Source of the DNA: Schizochytrium sp. TIO01
Taxonomy: Eukaryota; Sar; Bigyra; Thraustochytrida; Thraustochytriidae
Length of the DNA: 64,000 nucleotides
Reading direction: 5' to 3'
NCBI GenBank assembly: GCA_004764695.1
Contig: SMSO01000037.1
Coordinates: 1,720,247 to 1,784,246 of the forward strand
In this document: piece by piece, positions 51,801-61,686 of the stretch
Position numbering within the stretch: position 1 is the first letter of the stretch
Layout of the letters: each line of letters opens with the position of its first letter
The notes under the pieces: model-generated
The model's input: the letters and a program-made list of their open reading frames with translations, nothing else
Told to the model about the DNA's origin: nothing
Database searches by the model: none
Made by a program: the position numbers and the translations under genes

Positions 51801-52230
51801 GTTTTGCTTTCCTTTTTTCCTCCAAGAAAAGCGGATATTCTTTTTTAAGTACATGGGTACTTTAAACCGTGAATAAAAGAAAAACAGAGATCAAGAACGA
51901 ACTTGATTTAATTCGGGCTCTAGTCGCAGGAAGGTAAGCTCAAAAAACTATTGAAGGACCATTGTCCCTCGATTGCTCAGATAAATTGATTGATTGTTTA
52001 GATTTTAAAACATTATTTATTTAATTATTTTAATTTTTCATTCAATCGCTCGGAAGGGCCCGGCGGAGACTGCTTGGAGACAGATTCGAAACGCATCAAA
52101 GAGAAAACAAAGAAAGAGCTGCGCCCGGGAACTTTCAATGCCTTTATAGACTTCGTGTGGAGAAGGTTTTGATCGATTCATGTATATAGATCCGCATGAG
52201 AAACATTGGAAACATTGGTCCACTCCCTAG
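45803..52230. other. AT-rich intergenic DNA, few repeats
   Basis: Mostly unique AT-rich sequence with (GTT)n near 46243-46260 and 49190-49206, (ATG)n at 50416-50435 and AATG near 50929-50947. The minus-strand frame ending at 50954 is open for 159 codons from a GTG; its first ATG gives about 116 codons beginning MRKVFCTFLLSYVISIFLIL, which would be a hydrophobic anchor. Nothing else supports it as a gene. Confidence 0.4.
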
Positions 52231-52269
52231 TCTTTCTCTCTCTCTCTCTCTCTCTCTCCCTCTCTCTCT
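52231..52269. repeat. (CT)n dinucleotide run
   Basis: Interrupted CT array, the start of a longer pyrimidine-rich tract running to about 52460. Confidence 0.88.
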
Positions 52270-52559
52270 TTTTTAACGTTTTAGAAAGTTAAAAACAAAA
52301 ATTTTAAGCAATGAATGAGCCATACTCCTTTCTCCTTCTTTTTTCTTTCCTTCTCAGCTTCTTCTCCCTCTCTCTCCCTTTCTCTCCGTCCCTCTCTCTC
52401 ACTCTATCATGTTTCCTTCCCCCTTCTTTCTCCTTCTGTGCGCTCCTTCGCATTCTTCTCTCCTCTTTGTTGTTGTTTTGTTGTTTTCGTTGTTTGTTGT
52501 TGTTGCATTTAATTTTGTTTGCTTTTTGTTTGTTTTTTCCCTGCTATTGTTTCTTTCTT

Positions 52560-55500
52560 CTGAGGCGATTGTCTCTCAATTTTTAAACAAAGCGGAAACG
52601 GCGGGCACAGACAAACCTGATATACCTGCGCGAGCGAGGAGGAGAAGGCGGATCAGCCGGAGCTCGAGATTGGCGAGCAGCAGAGACCTAACAGCTAGCT
52701 CGTGCCACCCAGGCGAACAGGACCGCAAGCTGGCGTTCGTCTCGCGACAAGGCTTCACCCGACAGCACTCGCGCTCCCGGCAGCACTCGCGCACTCGTTG
52801 ACCTGCGCACTTCATTCACTCATTGAGAGTACGAGTCAATAGTTTGTTTGTTTGTTTGTTTGTTTGTCTCTTTTCTGAGGACAAGAGAAGAAAAGGGAAA
52901 CTAACACAGGAGACCCACCTCATTCTTAGCAGTAGTTATCAAGCACCCGCGACGAGAACAACAAAAACACGAAGCGCGACAGCTTGAGAAGAACCGAGAC
53001 GAGAGCAAACGAAGGCAAAGGCAGGCGCCACGGAGGCTTGAGAAGAACTGGCAGACGGGCTGCGGCTTATCAGGAGTTCGTGAGCTGCTGGGCTCTGTAC
53101 CTATCTGTTGTCTACTACGAGTAAAGGACCATTCGAACAGGCTCGGTAAGGTTGACTTTGCTGGCGCTGGTACTGGCGAGAGAACAGAAGTCCACTTTGC
53201 TGTGAGCAGTATCTGAGGCTTGCTGCTGACCTACTGCTGCTGCTGCTGCTGCTGCATTGGAGCGCACTGGGAATTCCCGTCAGGTGGGGTCTCTGCAGCC
53301 TTGCACGTTGCAGTGAACCGCACCAGGAACGGTGTCGCGCAGTGGGTTTAGAGATTTTGATTCGTTCATTAATTTTGCTGTGGCAGGTGACTAAATTTGC
53401 CCAGAAACTCTTGCAAAAGCTGACGTTAGGCAAGTCCAAGTGGACTCGAAGTGCGGACCCATAAACCTTGACGTTTCTGGCTTGCTTTACTGCTGGTCAG
53501 GCCGCCTGACTTCCTCTCGTCTGCTTTGGCCCTTTCAGAAAGAACTTGCTCAATCGCTCTAGCTAAGAGCTCATTTCATTATACATCTACGGCACGTGCC
53601 GAGATTTAAGGACAACAGCTGAGCAAAGCTAAAGAGATTCACTACAATTAAGGCGGCGGGAACTGCTTACGATATAGAAGAAAACTCGATCAATTTGATT
53701 GTTCTTCATCTACAACCGGAGGACCAGCGAGTACACGCGTACACACCAGCATATTATTTGAGAGCTTTAGGTGTATTGAGACAGAGAGAGAGAAGGCACC
53801 ACACTCAAGTAGAAGCTGGTCTAGTAAACAGCTTCTGTCGTGGGACCTCAAAACACTAGGGAATACCCAGGAGTAAATTCTCGTGCGTTGTTTCTCTAAT
53901 CGTTGTCTTCTGCTACAGCGGACTAGCGAGGACACCGCAACGCTTTCAAATAGCTAATCTACAGGTATCGCGCCAGAGTTCGATTTGGCCCTGGCGGACA
54001 CAACAGTTAAGAGCTTCATCGCTAGCAGTAGGTAACAGAGGCCGAGCCTTCCGTTGGTGGCGCATACTTAACACCTTTCCATACTATCCCCTATATATTC
54101 AGGCACAGGCTCATTGCGCTCGCTGCTGCTACACTTTTGACAAACACTTCGCTAGGTCAATTATCGCAGCTGTGCTAATCATCAGAAAGCTCAAATAGCG
54201 TTGTTCAGGCTTAATTTTCAAGCTAGACCACTACTGTCTAGAAGTAAAAGCGTTCAGTCTTCCCTGAACACCACCAAGAAGCCCAAGCTCAATCGCCTGT
54301 ACAGATTGTGCCTAGTTTTGTACCGCGCACCTACCAGGTCGCCTTCGAACTCTGCTTGAGTTCTTCCGAAGTAGTGGACGGCGTGGCCATAGCTCTAGAG
54401 CAGAGATCCGAGGAAACAGCAAGAACCTCGAACAGACCTTGCTGTAGCGGAACCGACACAAGTTATCTTGTGTGCGAAGAGCTCCTAGCACCACCACAGG
54501 AAGTGCACTCTAGCGAGCTAGATTGCTGGTGCAAGCCTGGAGTGGCACCACCAAGAGTAATCGAACACCTTGTCAGCCCTCCGAAAGTCCCACAAGAGGA
54601 CCGGAAAATCAGTTTTTGCGTTTTCCGAGGACTGCATACTTTTCACTTTGGCGGTGGACCCCGTTGCCAGCAAGCAGGCAGGCGTGAAGCAGCCCTAGCA
54701 GCAGCTTCACGAGCTTGAATGAGATCTCCCGGTCACGGCGAACTGAACCCTATCAGCATCCAGGCATCGCCCCCGCGAGACTTCCGGGCCCAGGCGAGCG
54801 CAACGACGATCAACAGCAAAAGAAAAGAGAATTACAAGTGCTATTAGTACAACTCAGGAGGAAAGCGAGACCCGGAACCTCTCGTCTCTCCTCTGCAGAC
54901 ATTGCTTCAAGAACAGATAGCTCCTCGTGCCGTAGCTCGCAACTGGAGTATTATTCAACCAACTAACACCGTTCTCGACCCACACTCTGTAATCCCGGTA
55001 CTGTTCTAGGTGATTACTAGTTAACTTGCATCACATCACCAACTACTGTGGTCATTTGCTGCAGTGTTTCTGCTGGTGCTTTTTGTACTTATCTCGTTGT
55101 TATTCTAATTAGGTTCGAAAGCAGCCAAAGAAGACTTAGGCATTCTGTGTGTTTGTCTCTGTATAAAGTAAGAAAAAGAAACGGATCGAACTCCGCACAA
55201 ACCGAGTCGTTGGCTCACCTGTGGTGCTCTTTGGTTATTGTTTTGTACTCAATTAACTTGTTGACCTGGTTGACTCATATCATTCCTACAGCAGTACATT
55301 GTTCAAGCAAAATAGGCTTTTAGTCTAAAATCTGATATAGCCTGTGCTTTAGGGATAAGCATAGCCATTTAGTTTACCTAATCGTCATCTCACTAAGGCA
55401 CTCACTCTACCAACGTGGCTATCAAGAGCACATACACATCAGCAAGAAAGGCATAAATATTGAAGCTTTTCTCTGGAAATTCTAAAGTACTAGCCCCATA

Positions 55501-55587
55501 GGGATTCACTTTTACCCAAATTTGCCGTCAACTGATCTCAGATCTGGTTTAAGAATCTCCCAACCGCGCAAGTCTACGAGCACTTGG
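52560..55587 (+). promoter_or_regulatory. Long, GC-richer, repeat-poor region upstream of the AP2 gene
   Basis: About 3 kb of higher-GC unique DNA with only a short (GTTT)n at 52843-52867 and (CTG)6 at 53233-53250 lies between the desert and the AP2 start. It may hold promoter, 5' leader or non-coding exons. A TATA-like CTATATAT sits near 54091-54098. Short open frames exist (for example MRSPGHGELNPISIQASPPR from the ATG at 54719), and a possible acceptor, CTGATCTCAG, lies at about 55532-55541, before the AP2 start codon. A spliced 5' leader is possible but not shown. Confidence 0.35.
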
Positions 55588-57672
55588 ATGAGCGATCGAT
55601 ACGGAAGAAAGCAGAACCCGCATCATTCGCAGAGCACTCCAGATAGTGCCACAAGTCGAGGAGATAGCGACTCAGACAGAGACTCCTCCGGAACCTCTCG
55701 GGGTGCGCCACCCGCACCCCAGCCATCAAACAGGTTTTCTCCATCAGACGGCCAGGGAACAGGTGCAACAGCGAGAGGATTTTCGCGTGGCAACTCCCAT
55801 CTGCCTGACCGCAGCCCAACCTTTCCTGGTGGCACAGAAATGGCATCTTCGCTCGGCGTGCTCTCTGCCAATCAGAACAGCGCAATGTTAACAAACGTTA
55901 ATCCTGCAAACTTCAAATCAAGTATGCTAGGCGCTGGACCTACAGCGGGAGCTGGTCCCGGGCAGCTTGGCAGGGGTCATTTCTCTTCTAAATCCATGAT
56001 GCCGTCATCATCTGCTGGCGTTGGTAGACCTGGCGGCGCAAGTGAAATGCCAAGGCCCAATATCAAACGTGAGCACAAGAACATAGAAGATAGCCCTGAT
56101 GTGGAACCAGTTGCTACACACACTCGCTCCAGTAATAAGCGTTCCCGTGTCACAAGTTGCAGTCGCAAGTTCTCTGCAGAAGACGATGCTAGTGACCACA
56201 GCTCTGAGCCGCCTTCGGATGCTCCCATCGACAGGAACTCTCCAAGTCGAGCTGGTGGTACACAACGTAGAGCATCCAGCCGATACCGCGGTGTTTGTTG
56301 GCTGAAAAAACGTAAAGCATGGCGGGCGCGTATTGAAATTGATGGTGTGCGGAAGCATTTGGGCTACTTCAATGACGAGGTTGCTGCCGCTCGAGCATAT
56401 GATGCTCGCGCAAGAGAAACCCTTGGTCTTTCTGCTCGCCTTAACTTTCCCGATGAGGAAGAACGCGAAGCTGCCGCTGCGGCCTCCAGAGCATCAGCAA
56501 CATCAACAGCAACTCCTCCTGGATCAAATTTTCAGCACAATGCCTCAAGATTATTAATGGGTACTCGTCAATCCTCTAGCTCATCGTCTCCGGCCGACGT
56601 AAACTCTGACGCAAGTTCAGGACTCTCGCTCGTACGTGATACATCTTTCGGTACACCGCCCTTACGATCAATTGCCCAGCAACGAACTTTTTCTGGTTCT
56701 TCGGCACCGCAGCGCCCTCTTTCTTCAGCTTCGTTCCGTGAGATGGAGAACTCAAGGGTGCAGCAGCAACAGTTCTCTCACATCTCCCAGCTTGCGAATA
56801 ATCCATCTTCGGTTGCAGTAGGTGCATCTCCCTTGGCCGACTCGCCAGGTGCTGTGCAGCATGCATTGCAACAATTTTTGCTTGGGATTTACCAACAACA
56901 AAATCCCCAGCTGCAACAACAAATGCATGAGTCTCAGATTCCAACCTTGCAGGAGCTGGCATCATTGAATGTGAACTCTGGGAGTCAAATGCGGTCCCAA
57001 TACCTTTTCCCTACGCTCTTCAGAACTCAACAACCTGGTGCTGCACTCGATAGTAATAGCAACAGCTCTACTACTGGACCTATGTCTTCTTCTGCATACC
57101 CTTCCCTGTCTTCGGAACAAGGATCGCTCTCTGTGCCTGCCAGAACTGCGTCTGGTACACCACCACTCTCCTCGGCTACGCCTTCATCCGCAAGCAGGTC
57201 TGTGGACGACTTCATTAGGGATTTGGCTCGTCATGATGTTACTTATGATTCCCAAACAGGCCGGTATGCTGTTCACCCTATACGTCAAAACCGGCGTATT
57301 TACCTCGGAAGCTATGATACTCGAGAAGAAGCTCTTCAAGCGAGCGCAACATGTGCTAGACTTCTCTTGGCCGAGTATGCTGACCAAAGCTCACATGCCC
57401 CTACTCAGGTACCTTTCAACAATCACACACAACAACCGTTTGAAGCTGCTGCCATGGAGCAGCAACAGCAACAGCAGCTTCAGCACATTCGTCTGCCAAC
57501 ACAAATCTCTGGACAGCCATTCAATTTCTCTAACCCGTCCCTTGCAACTTCATTTGCTCATATCATGAACCAGTTTAGAGATGTTCAAACTCAGCAGCAG
57601 CAGCAACAACAACAACAACAACAACAATCTTTGGCTCACAAACAAGTGAAGCGTGAGCCTCGTGATCATTAA
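55588..57672 (+). CDS. AP2-domain transcription factor with two AP2-type domains
   Basis: Single open exon of 694 codons from the ATG at 55588; the frame opens further left, but there is no earlier ATG after the in-frame TAA at 55483. Domain 1, residues about 230-288, is a typical AP2 DNA-binding fold: RYRGV, WRARI, HLGYF, ARAYD and LNFP are all present. Domain 2, about 547-597, is divergent but keeps GRYAV, YLGSY and an EEALQ helix. The N-terminal 225 residues are rich in Ser, Gly, Pro and Asp; the region between the domains is rich in Ser and Gln; a run of about 12 Gln (CAG/CAA mix) lies near 57592-57627. A basic patch, KRSRV (about residue 184), is a likely nuclear signal. Two psi-K-x-E sites (IKRE at 159-162, VKRE at 687-690) match SUMO acceptor motifs. 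AP2 proteins bind DNA in the nucleus and regulate transcription; the targets here are unknown. Third positions are not GC-biased, unlike MIC60. Confidence 0.93.
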   Translation: MSDRYGRKQNPHHSQSTPDSATSRGDSDSDRDSSGTSRGAPPAPQPSNRFSPSDGQGTGATARGFSRGNSHLPDRSPTFPGGTEMASSLGVLSANQNSAMLTNVNPANFKSSMLGAGPTAGAGPGQLGRGHFSSKSMMPSSSAGVGRPGGASEMPRPNIKREHKNIEDSPDVEPVATHTRSSNKRSRVTSCSRKFSAEDDASDHSSEPPSDAPIDRNSPSRAGGTQRRASSRYRGVCWLKKRKAWRARIEIDGVRKHLGYFNDEVAAARAYDARARETLGLSARLNFPDEEEREAAAAASRASATSTATPPGSNFQHNASRLLMGTRQSSSSSSPADVNSDASSGLSLVRDTSFGTPPLRSIAQQRTFSGSSAPQRPLSSASFREMENSRVQQQQFSHISQLANNPSSVAVGASPLADSPGAVQHALQQFLLGIYQQQNPQLQQQMHESQIPTLQELASLNVNSGSQMRSQYLFPTLFRTQQPGAALDSNSNSSTTGPMSSSAYPSLSSEQGSLSVPARTASGTPPLSSATPSSASRSVDDFIRDLARHDVTYDSQTGRYAVHPIRQNRRIYLGSYDTREEALQASATCARLLLAEYADQSSHAPTQVPFNNHTQQPFEAAAMEQQQQQQLQHIRLPTQISGQPFNFSNPSLATSFAHIMNQFRDVQTQQQQQQQQQQQQSLAHKQVKREPRDH
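57592..57627 (+). repeat. Polyglutamine-coding CAG/CAA tract in the AP2 gene
   Basis: About 12 codons, first CAG and then CAA, close to the C terminus. Mixed codons suggest selection for glutamine or age of the tract, not pure slippage. Glutamine-rich stretches are common in activation domains. Confidence 0.88.
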
Positions 57673-60480
57673 TCTGCTACATAATTCTAGTAATAACATT
57701 TAGTGAGATGCTTTGCTTTGCTTACTCTTTGAGAAAAATTATTCATCTTTATATGGTAGAAGAAAAAGTTCAGTTTTGGTCTTTCGTTTTTGGTTCGTAT
57801 CATTTATCTACTTACTTTTTGCAAGTTGTGGCTCTCTAAATGCTTAATTTCAATAATCCTCTTTCATTGTCTCTCATACATGGAATTGCATATCATTTCG
57901 TGCGTTTATCAAAGTTCTTTAGGGAGAATGTATGTATGAGACTCTCCCAGACACAGTTGTAGAACTTCCAAACTACACAGAACCTGGTTTGATTTCCAGC
58001 ACCAAAGAAACACAAGATAAAGTAGGGACATTCAGTTTTATTTCCGTGGTGAACTTGCAAAATGTAGTAGTGCAGAGAGTGAATTGTATTAGAGGACCCT
58101 TTATGTGTGTATGTCTAATTGCATGCTGGGATTTATGCTCATTCATTGAATCTTGGTAAACCAATTTTCTTTAACAAAGTTTTTGGACACAAATGGTCAC
58201 AGAAACTTCTAAACATTTGAAGGAAACACGAACGGAAAAAAAAGAGACAATACTGTGCTTTAACTATTATGCCGTGCACTTCCTTTGGATAGACTGATTT
58301 CACATGGAACGAATTTGCTTCATGAATACCCATCTAATACTGCTGACAAAATGGTTTACAATCATGCAACTATATAAAGTTTTGAAGAATAAGGGTGCAT
58401 CACTAATCTAATTGGCTTGATTGGTCAGCTGTAAGAAACGATATTATATAACCTAGCAATTAGTCTGATGTAGCATTTTAGTTAGAAGACCTTTTAACTT
58501 TTATATCCCTAGCAAAAGTTTCCTTCGTTGGGACATTTGAGAAAACTATTATGTCTTGAATATGAGAGTACAGGATTTAGTGCGCAATGCAACCAGATAA
58601 TGCTTTCGATCAAATATTCAAGTAGTCTTCAATAGCTTTACAGTTGCGTTAACTAAAATTGGCCCAATCTCTTCAACCTGGCATTGCAATAAAACACTGA
58701 CAGTACGTTTATGCACCGATCATTCATTTAAGAAAAATACATTTTCTAAAAACCTAAGATCACCATTTGCTTTTGAAGAAAACATTTTCTAGATATTTAT
58801 AATTATCTAAGAGGCCTACTGAATTGGTAGGAAATCGCCACGACATCATAGCAGTGTGCAAAGGAGGTGATGGAACCTTGCATTATCCTGTAAGCTATTC
58901 TTCATGCAGGATGTACTATGTTATTTTCCTCGTGCTGCTCTAGTCAATCTGGCTCATCCAACAATTATCTTCTTTTCATCATAAAACCAGGTACTGCAAG
59001 GTATAACATGATATAACAACGCCATCGTTATCCACTCGGACTTGTATTACTCAAGCATTTGGAAAGAAAAACCGATGAGATCATCTGCTTCACTGTCGGT
59101 CAGGAGATGGTAGCATCGTGCTCAGAAAAGGTGCACCAGTCGGTATTTTCAACTAGTAATGTATCCCATGTAAAAACTAGCTCAACGTTGTTTCGAGTTC
59201 CAGATCCATAGGGTCAAACAAAGGGAGCTACGCTGTTTTTTTAATGGAATGCTGGACTCTGTAGCTATGTGAGATAGGTTGCAAGCTGCAATTTCAAACC
59301 AGTAGCAGCAACTCGTTTTCTTTTAGGAATGTCAATTTATTACATACTCGTTCTTCGTATTTCCTGTACCATTTGGGGCACTTTTCCAATACAATTTGTA
59401 AAGAATCTCAAGCTAGATCTCCATAAGCTCTAGCAAATGAATCAGCTCTCTCAAAGATAGGGATGACAAAATTGGTCCCCTCTCATCACAAGGAAGAAAC
59501 TGCTATCCTTTACAACTACCTACCATTTACACTATCAGCTTGCCTCTTCTGGGACCTTCTCTGCCCGTCCTTCTGTGGATGTTATATAGTCAGTCTTCTT
59601 GAGCATATATATTTACAATAGACTTGTATGACTCCCGCCGAAGTGAAGTATTTAATAGTGTACTTAACTTAAACCCTTTAGTACATATTGCTAATGAGGC
59701 ACATAGAAACTCTTATTCTCTGACTGCCCTCATCAACGCTGCCACCACTGCCTGTGCTCTGCTACAGCTGCTGGAAAGTCTGCTGCCTGGCAGTACGTCG
59801 CGAGGGCCCTGTTGCCAAGCTGCTATTCCTTGACTCCTCTGCCACGTGTGTGTGCCATCCTTGGCTTTCCTGCGTCGGTGGCCTTCTATACAATCGTTCG
59901 CTCATATATATTCATTCATTTATTCATTCATTCGCTGATTCTTTATCATTTATAAAGTTATCATTCCTATTCTTATTACGACGAGTAGCGACTGTTACGA
60001 TCCATAAGCTACTGATCTGATCTATGCATCAAAATAAAATGCCAAGTTTTCGAGCTTTGCCATGACGCTCAAGCACAGATTCGTAGCCATCCTAGGAGCC
60101 GCGAGGTTCATGCAGGTGAGAGGTAGGTCTGTTTGTGTGTAGACACGCATATCCAGACACCCTAGTTAGCTTTTCATGTATTGCCCATCCATCGTCTGTG
60201 GGATGCGCTGGCACTGCTCGTGCTCTTGCCGTTGCCGTTGAGAAAGCAGAACTACTACATCTATCTTCAAAGCCGGCATACTTCATACACTCAGACTAAC
60301 TGCAGCACGATCGTTCGTCAACTCCAAATTACCGATCATTGCAGAACCACCGTGTCTTGCATAAGCAGCGCTACAAGGGATTCACGATTCATGGTGTCCT
60401 ATTCTGCTCGCTCAATTCCACCGCGCATCTCAATACCGAGGCCCTTCCGGTTTCCTGATCTTAGTTAACTAGCTATGTAG
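57673..60480. other. 3' flank of the AP2 gene and unique intergenic DNA
   Basis: AT-rich unique sequence without arrays longer than an ATTC run at about 59911-59933. It holds the 3' UTR of the AP2 gene; no clear poly(A) signal is assigned. No gene is recognised. Confidence 0.45.
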
Positions 60481-60608
60481 ATGCCTGGTCCACACAAAGC
60501 GGTGATCGCCGAGGGCACCAGCATCATCACCACCACCACCAGCATCAGCATCGTCATCGTCTACATCTTCATCACCATCGTGATCAATAATACCCTCCAT
60601 TGCTCGTC

Positions 60609-60737
60609 ATGAATCGCTCGCCAGAACTGATCGTGACGGCGGTGCTACTACCAATCGCCATCGTCGCCAGCTGCTGCTATCACTGCTCACGCGCACTCCA
60701 CTGCAGTCCTCGCCAGAGTGTCACGCAACGCAGTTAA
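60609..60737 (+). CDS. Small open frame, possible single-pass membrane peptide (weak)
   Basis: ATG to TAA, 42 codons. The peptide has one hydrophobic stretch (LIVTAVLLPIAIVA) followed by Cys/His residues and a basic tail. It lies between triplet and GTCA repeats, with no neighbours, conserved domain or clear promoter. It may equally be a chance frame. Confidence 0.12.
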   Translation: MNRSPELIVTAVLLPIAIVASCCYHCSRALHCSPRQSVTQRS

Positions 60738-60740
60738 TCC

Positions 60741-60781
60741 GTCAGTCAGTCAGTCAGTCAGTCAGTCAGTCAGTCAGTCAG
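60741..60781. repeat. (GTCA)n microsatellite
   Basis: Ten perfect units; the same motif as at 10385-10416. Confidence 0.92.
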
Positions 60782-61100
60782 CAAGAAGCAAGCTCGTCCA
60801 AGCTCGCGCCCATGGCCTCTTGGTACGTATCGTTGATCCTCAGCCAAGGAGAGAGGACAGACACGCCTCCTCCCTCCTATTGCCTCCATTACATTCCATT
60901 CCATTCCATTACATTCCATTACATTCCGCCGTACTAACTAAGAGCACTGCTTTCTATCCTTCTATCCTTCTATCTATCTATCTATCTGCTTATCCAATTA
61001 TCTATTTAATAATCTGTTTAACTATCTGTTCAACAACCTGTTTAGTCATCTCCTTAATCATCTATTCAATGATCCACGCATAAAAACAATCGATTTAGCA

Positions 61101-61141
<41 letters not shown>
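61101..61141. repeat. (CTAT)n microsatellite
   Basis: About ten perfect units preceded by 130 bases of related, mutated units. Confidence 0.92.
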
Positions 61142-61374
61142 GCAGCCTATCTAGCACTCTGCCTATCCGTCTATCTGCCTATCTCTCTCTATTGCGTAGT
61201 CCTACGGACATATTGCACAGTAGCGGCGCCTAGGGGCTGCTAGTGGAGCATCTAGCTATGGTTGGAGTACCCTCTGCTACTGCCCCCTAGCATGCTGTAC
61301 ATGCTGACTAGGCCCCTCATGTGCTATGATGAAGTGTCGTAGTTATGAGGTCTCTAATTGATGTGATATGTCTA

Positions 61375-61562
61375 CTGTATGATATATGATGTTATGTATG
61401 TGTGTCTGTAAGTATATGTATATACATGTGTATATGTGTATATGTCTGTCTCTCTATGTATGTAATGTATGTGAGAAGGAATGTGATATGTATGTATGTT
61501 TGAATGTATGTTTGAATTATGTATGTATGTATGTATGTATGTATGTGGATATGTAGATAGGG

Positions 61563-61593
<31 letters not shown>

Positions 61594-61606
61594 GAGAGAG
61601 AAGATC
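61375..61606. repeat. TATG/ATAG compound array next to the MIC60 start
   Basis: Degenerate TATG, TGTA and TATA units from about 61375, a perfect TATG run at 61519-61543, then (ATAG)n at 61556-61591 and GA at 61592-61602. The array ends about 80 bases before the MIC60 start codon, so it lies in the promoter or 5' leader. Confidence 0.88.
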
Positions 61607-61657
61607 AAGGCGAGGATCGAACAAACCCCGTTGCCGCTCGGCCGCCCGCTCCCGTCT

Positions 61658-61672
61658 CGCCCCGCCCCGCCC
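61658..61672 (+). promoter_or_regulatory. Tandem GC-box-like motif before MIC60
   Basis: CGCCCCGCCCCGCCC sits 14 bases before the MIC60 start codon in a C-rich, A-poor stretch. It could be a GC-box or simply leader sequence; its closeness to the ATG makes a transcribed leader more likely. Confidence 0.25.
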
Positions 61673-61686
61673 AGATCTTCTCTGCG

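Larger units (their letters stand above)
60500..61370. other. Repeat-rich upstream block of the MIC60 gene
   Basis: Contains CAC/CAT triplets at about 60518-60590, (GTCA)n at 60741-60781, ATTCC-type pentamers at about 60888-60928, drifting CTAT units from about 60965, and a perfect (CTAT)n at 61101-61141. An imperfect inverted repeat lies at 61230-61290. Confidence 0.6.

Noticed and set aside
3652-52230. Transposon or retroelement genes in the desert
   Set aside because: No reverse transcriptase, integrase or transposase motif was seen in any open frame, and no long terminal repeats were noticed by eye.
53233-53250. CTG triplet run as a coding poly-residue tract
   Set aside because: Only six units, in a region without a supported gene.
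55522-55587. Extension of the AP2 frame to 55522
   Set aside because: That position is TTG, not ATG. A eukaryotic start is best placed at the ATG of 55588 unless an upstream exon is shown.
7619-61606. Possible CRISPR array in the repeats
   Set aside because: All arrays are direct tandem units without spacers and the genome is eukaryotic.
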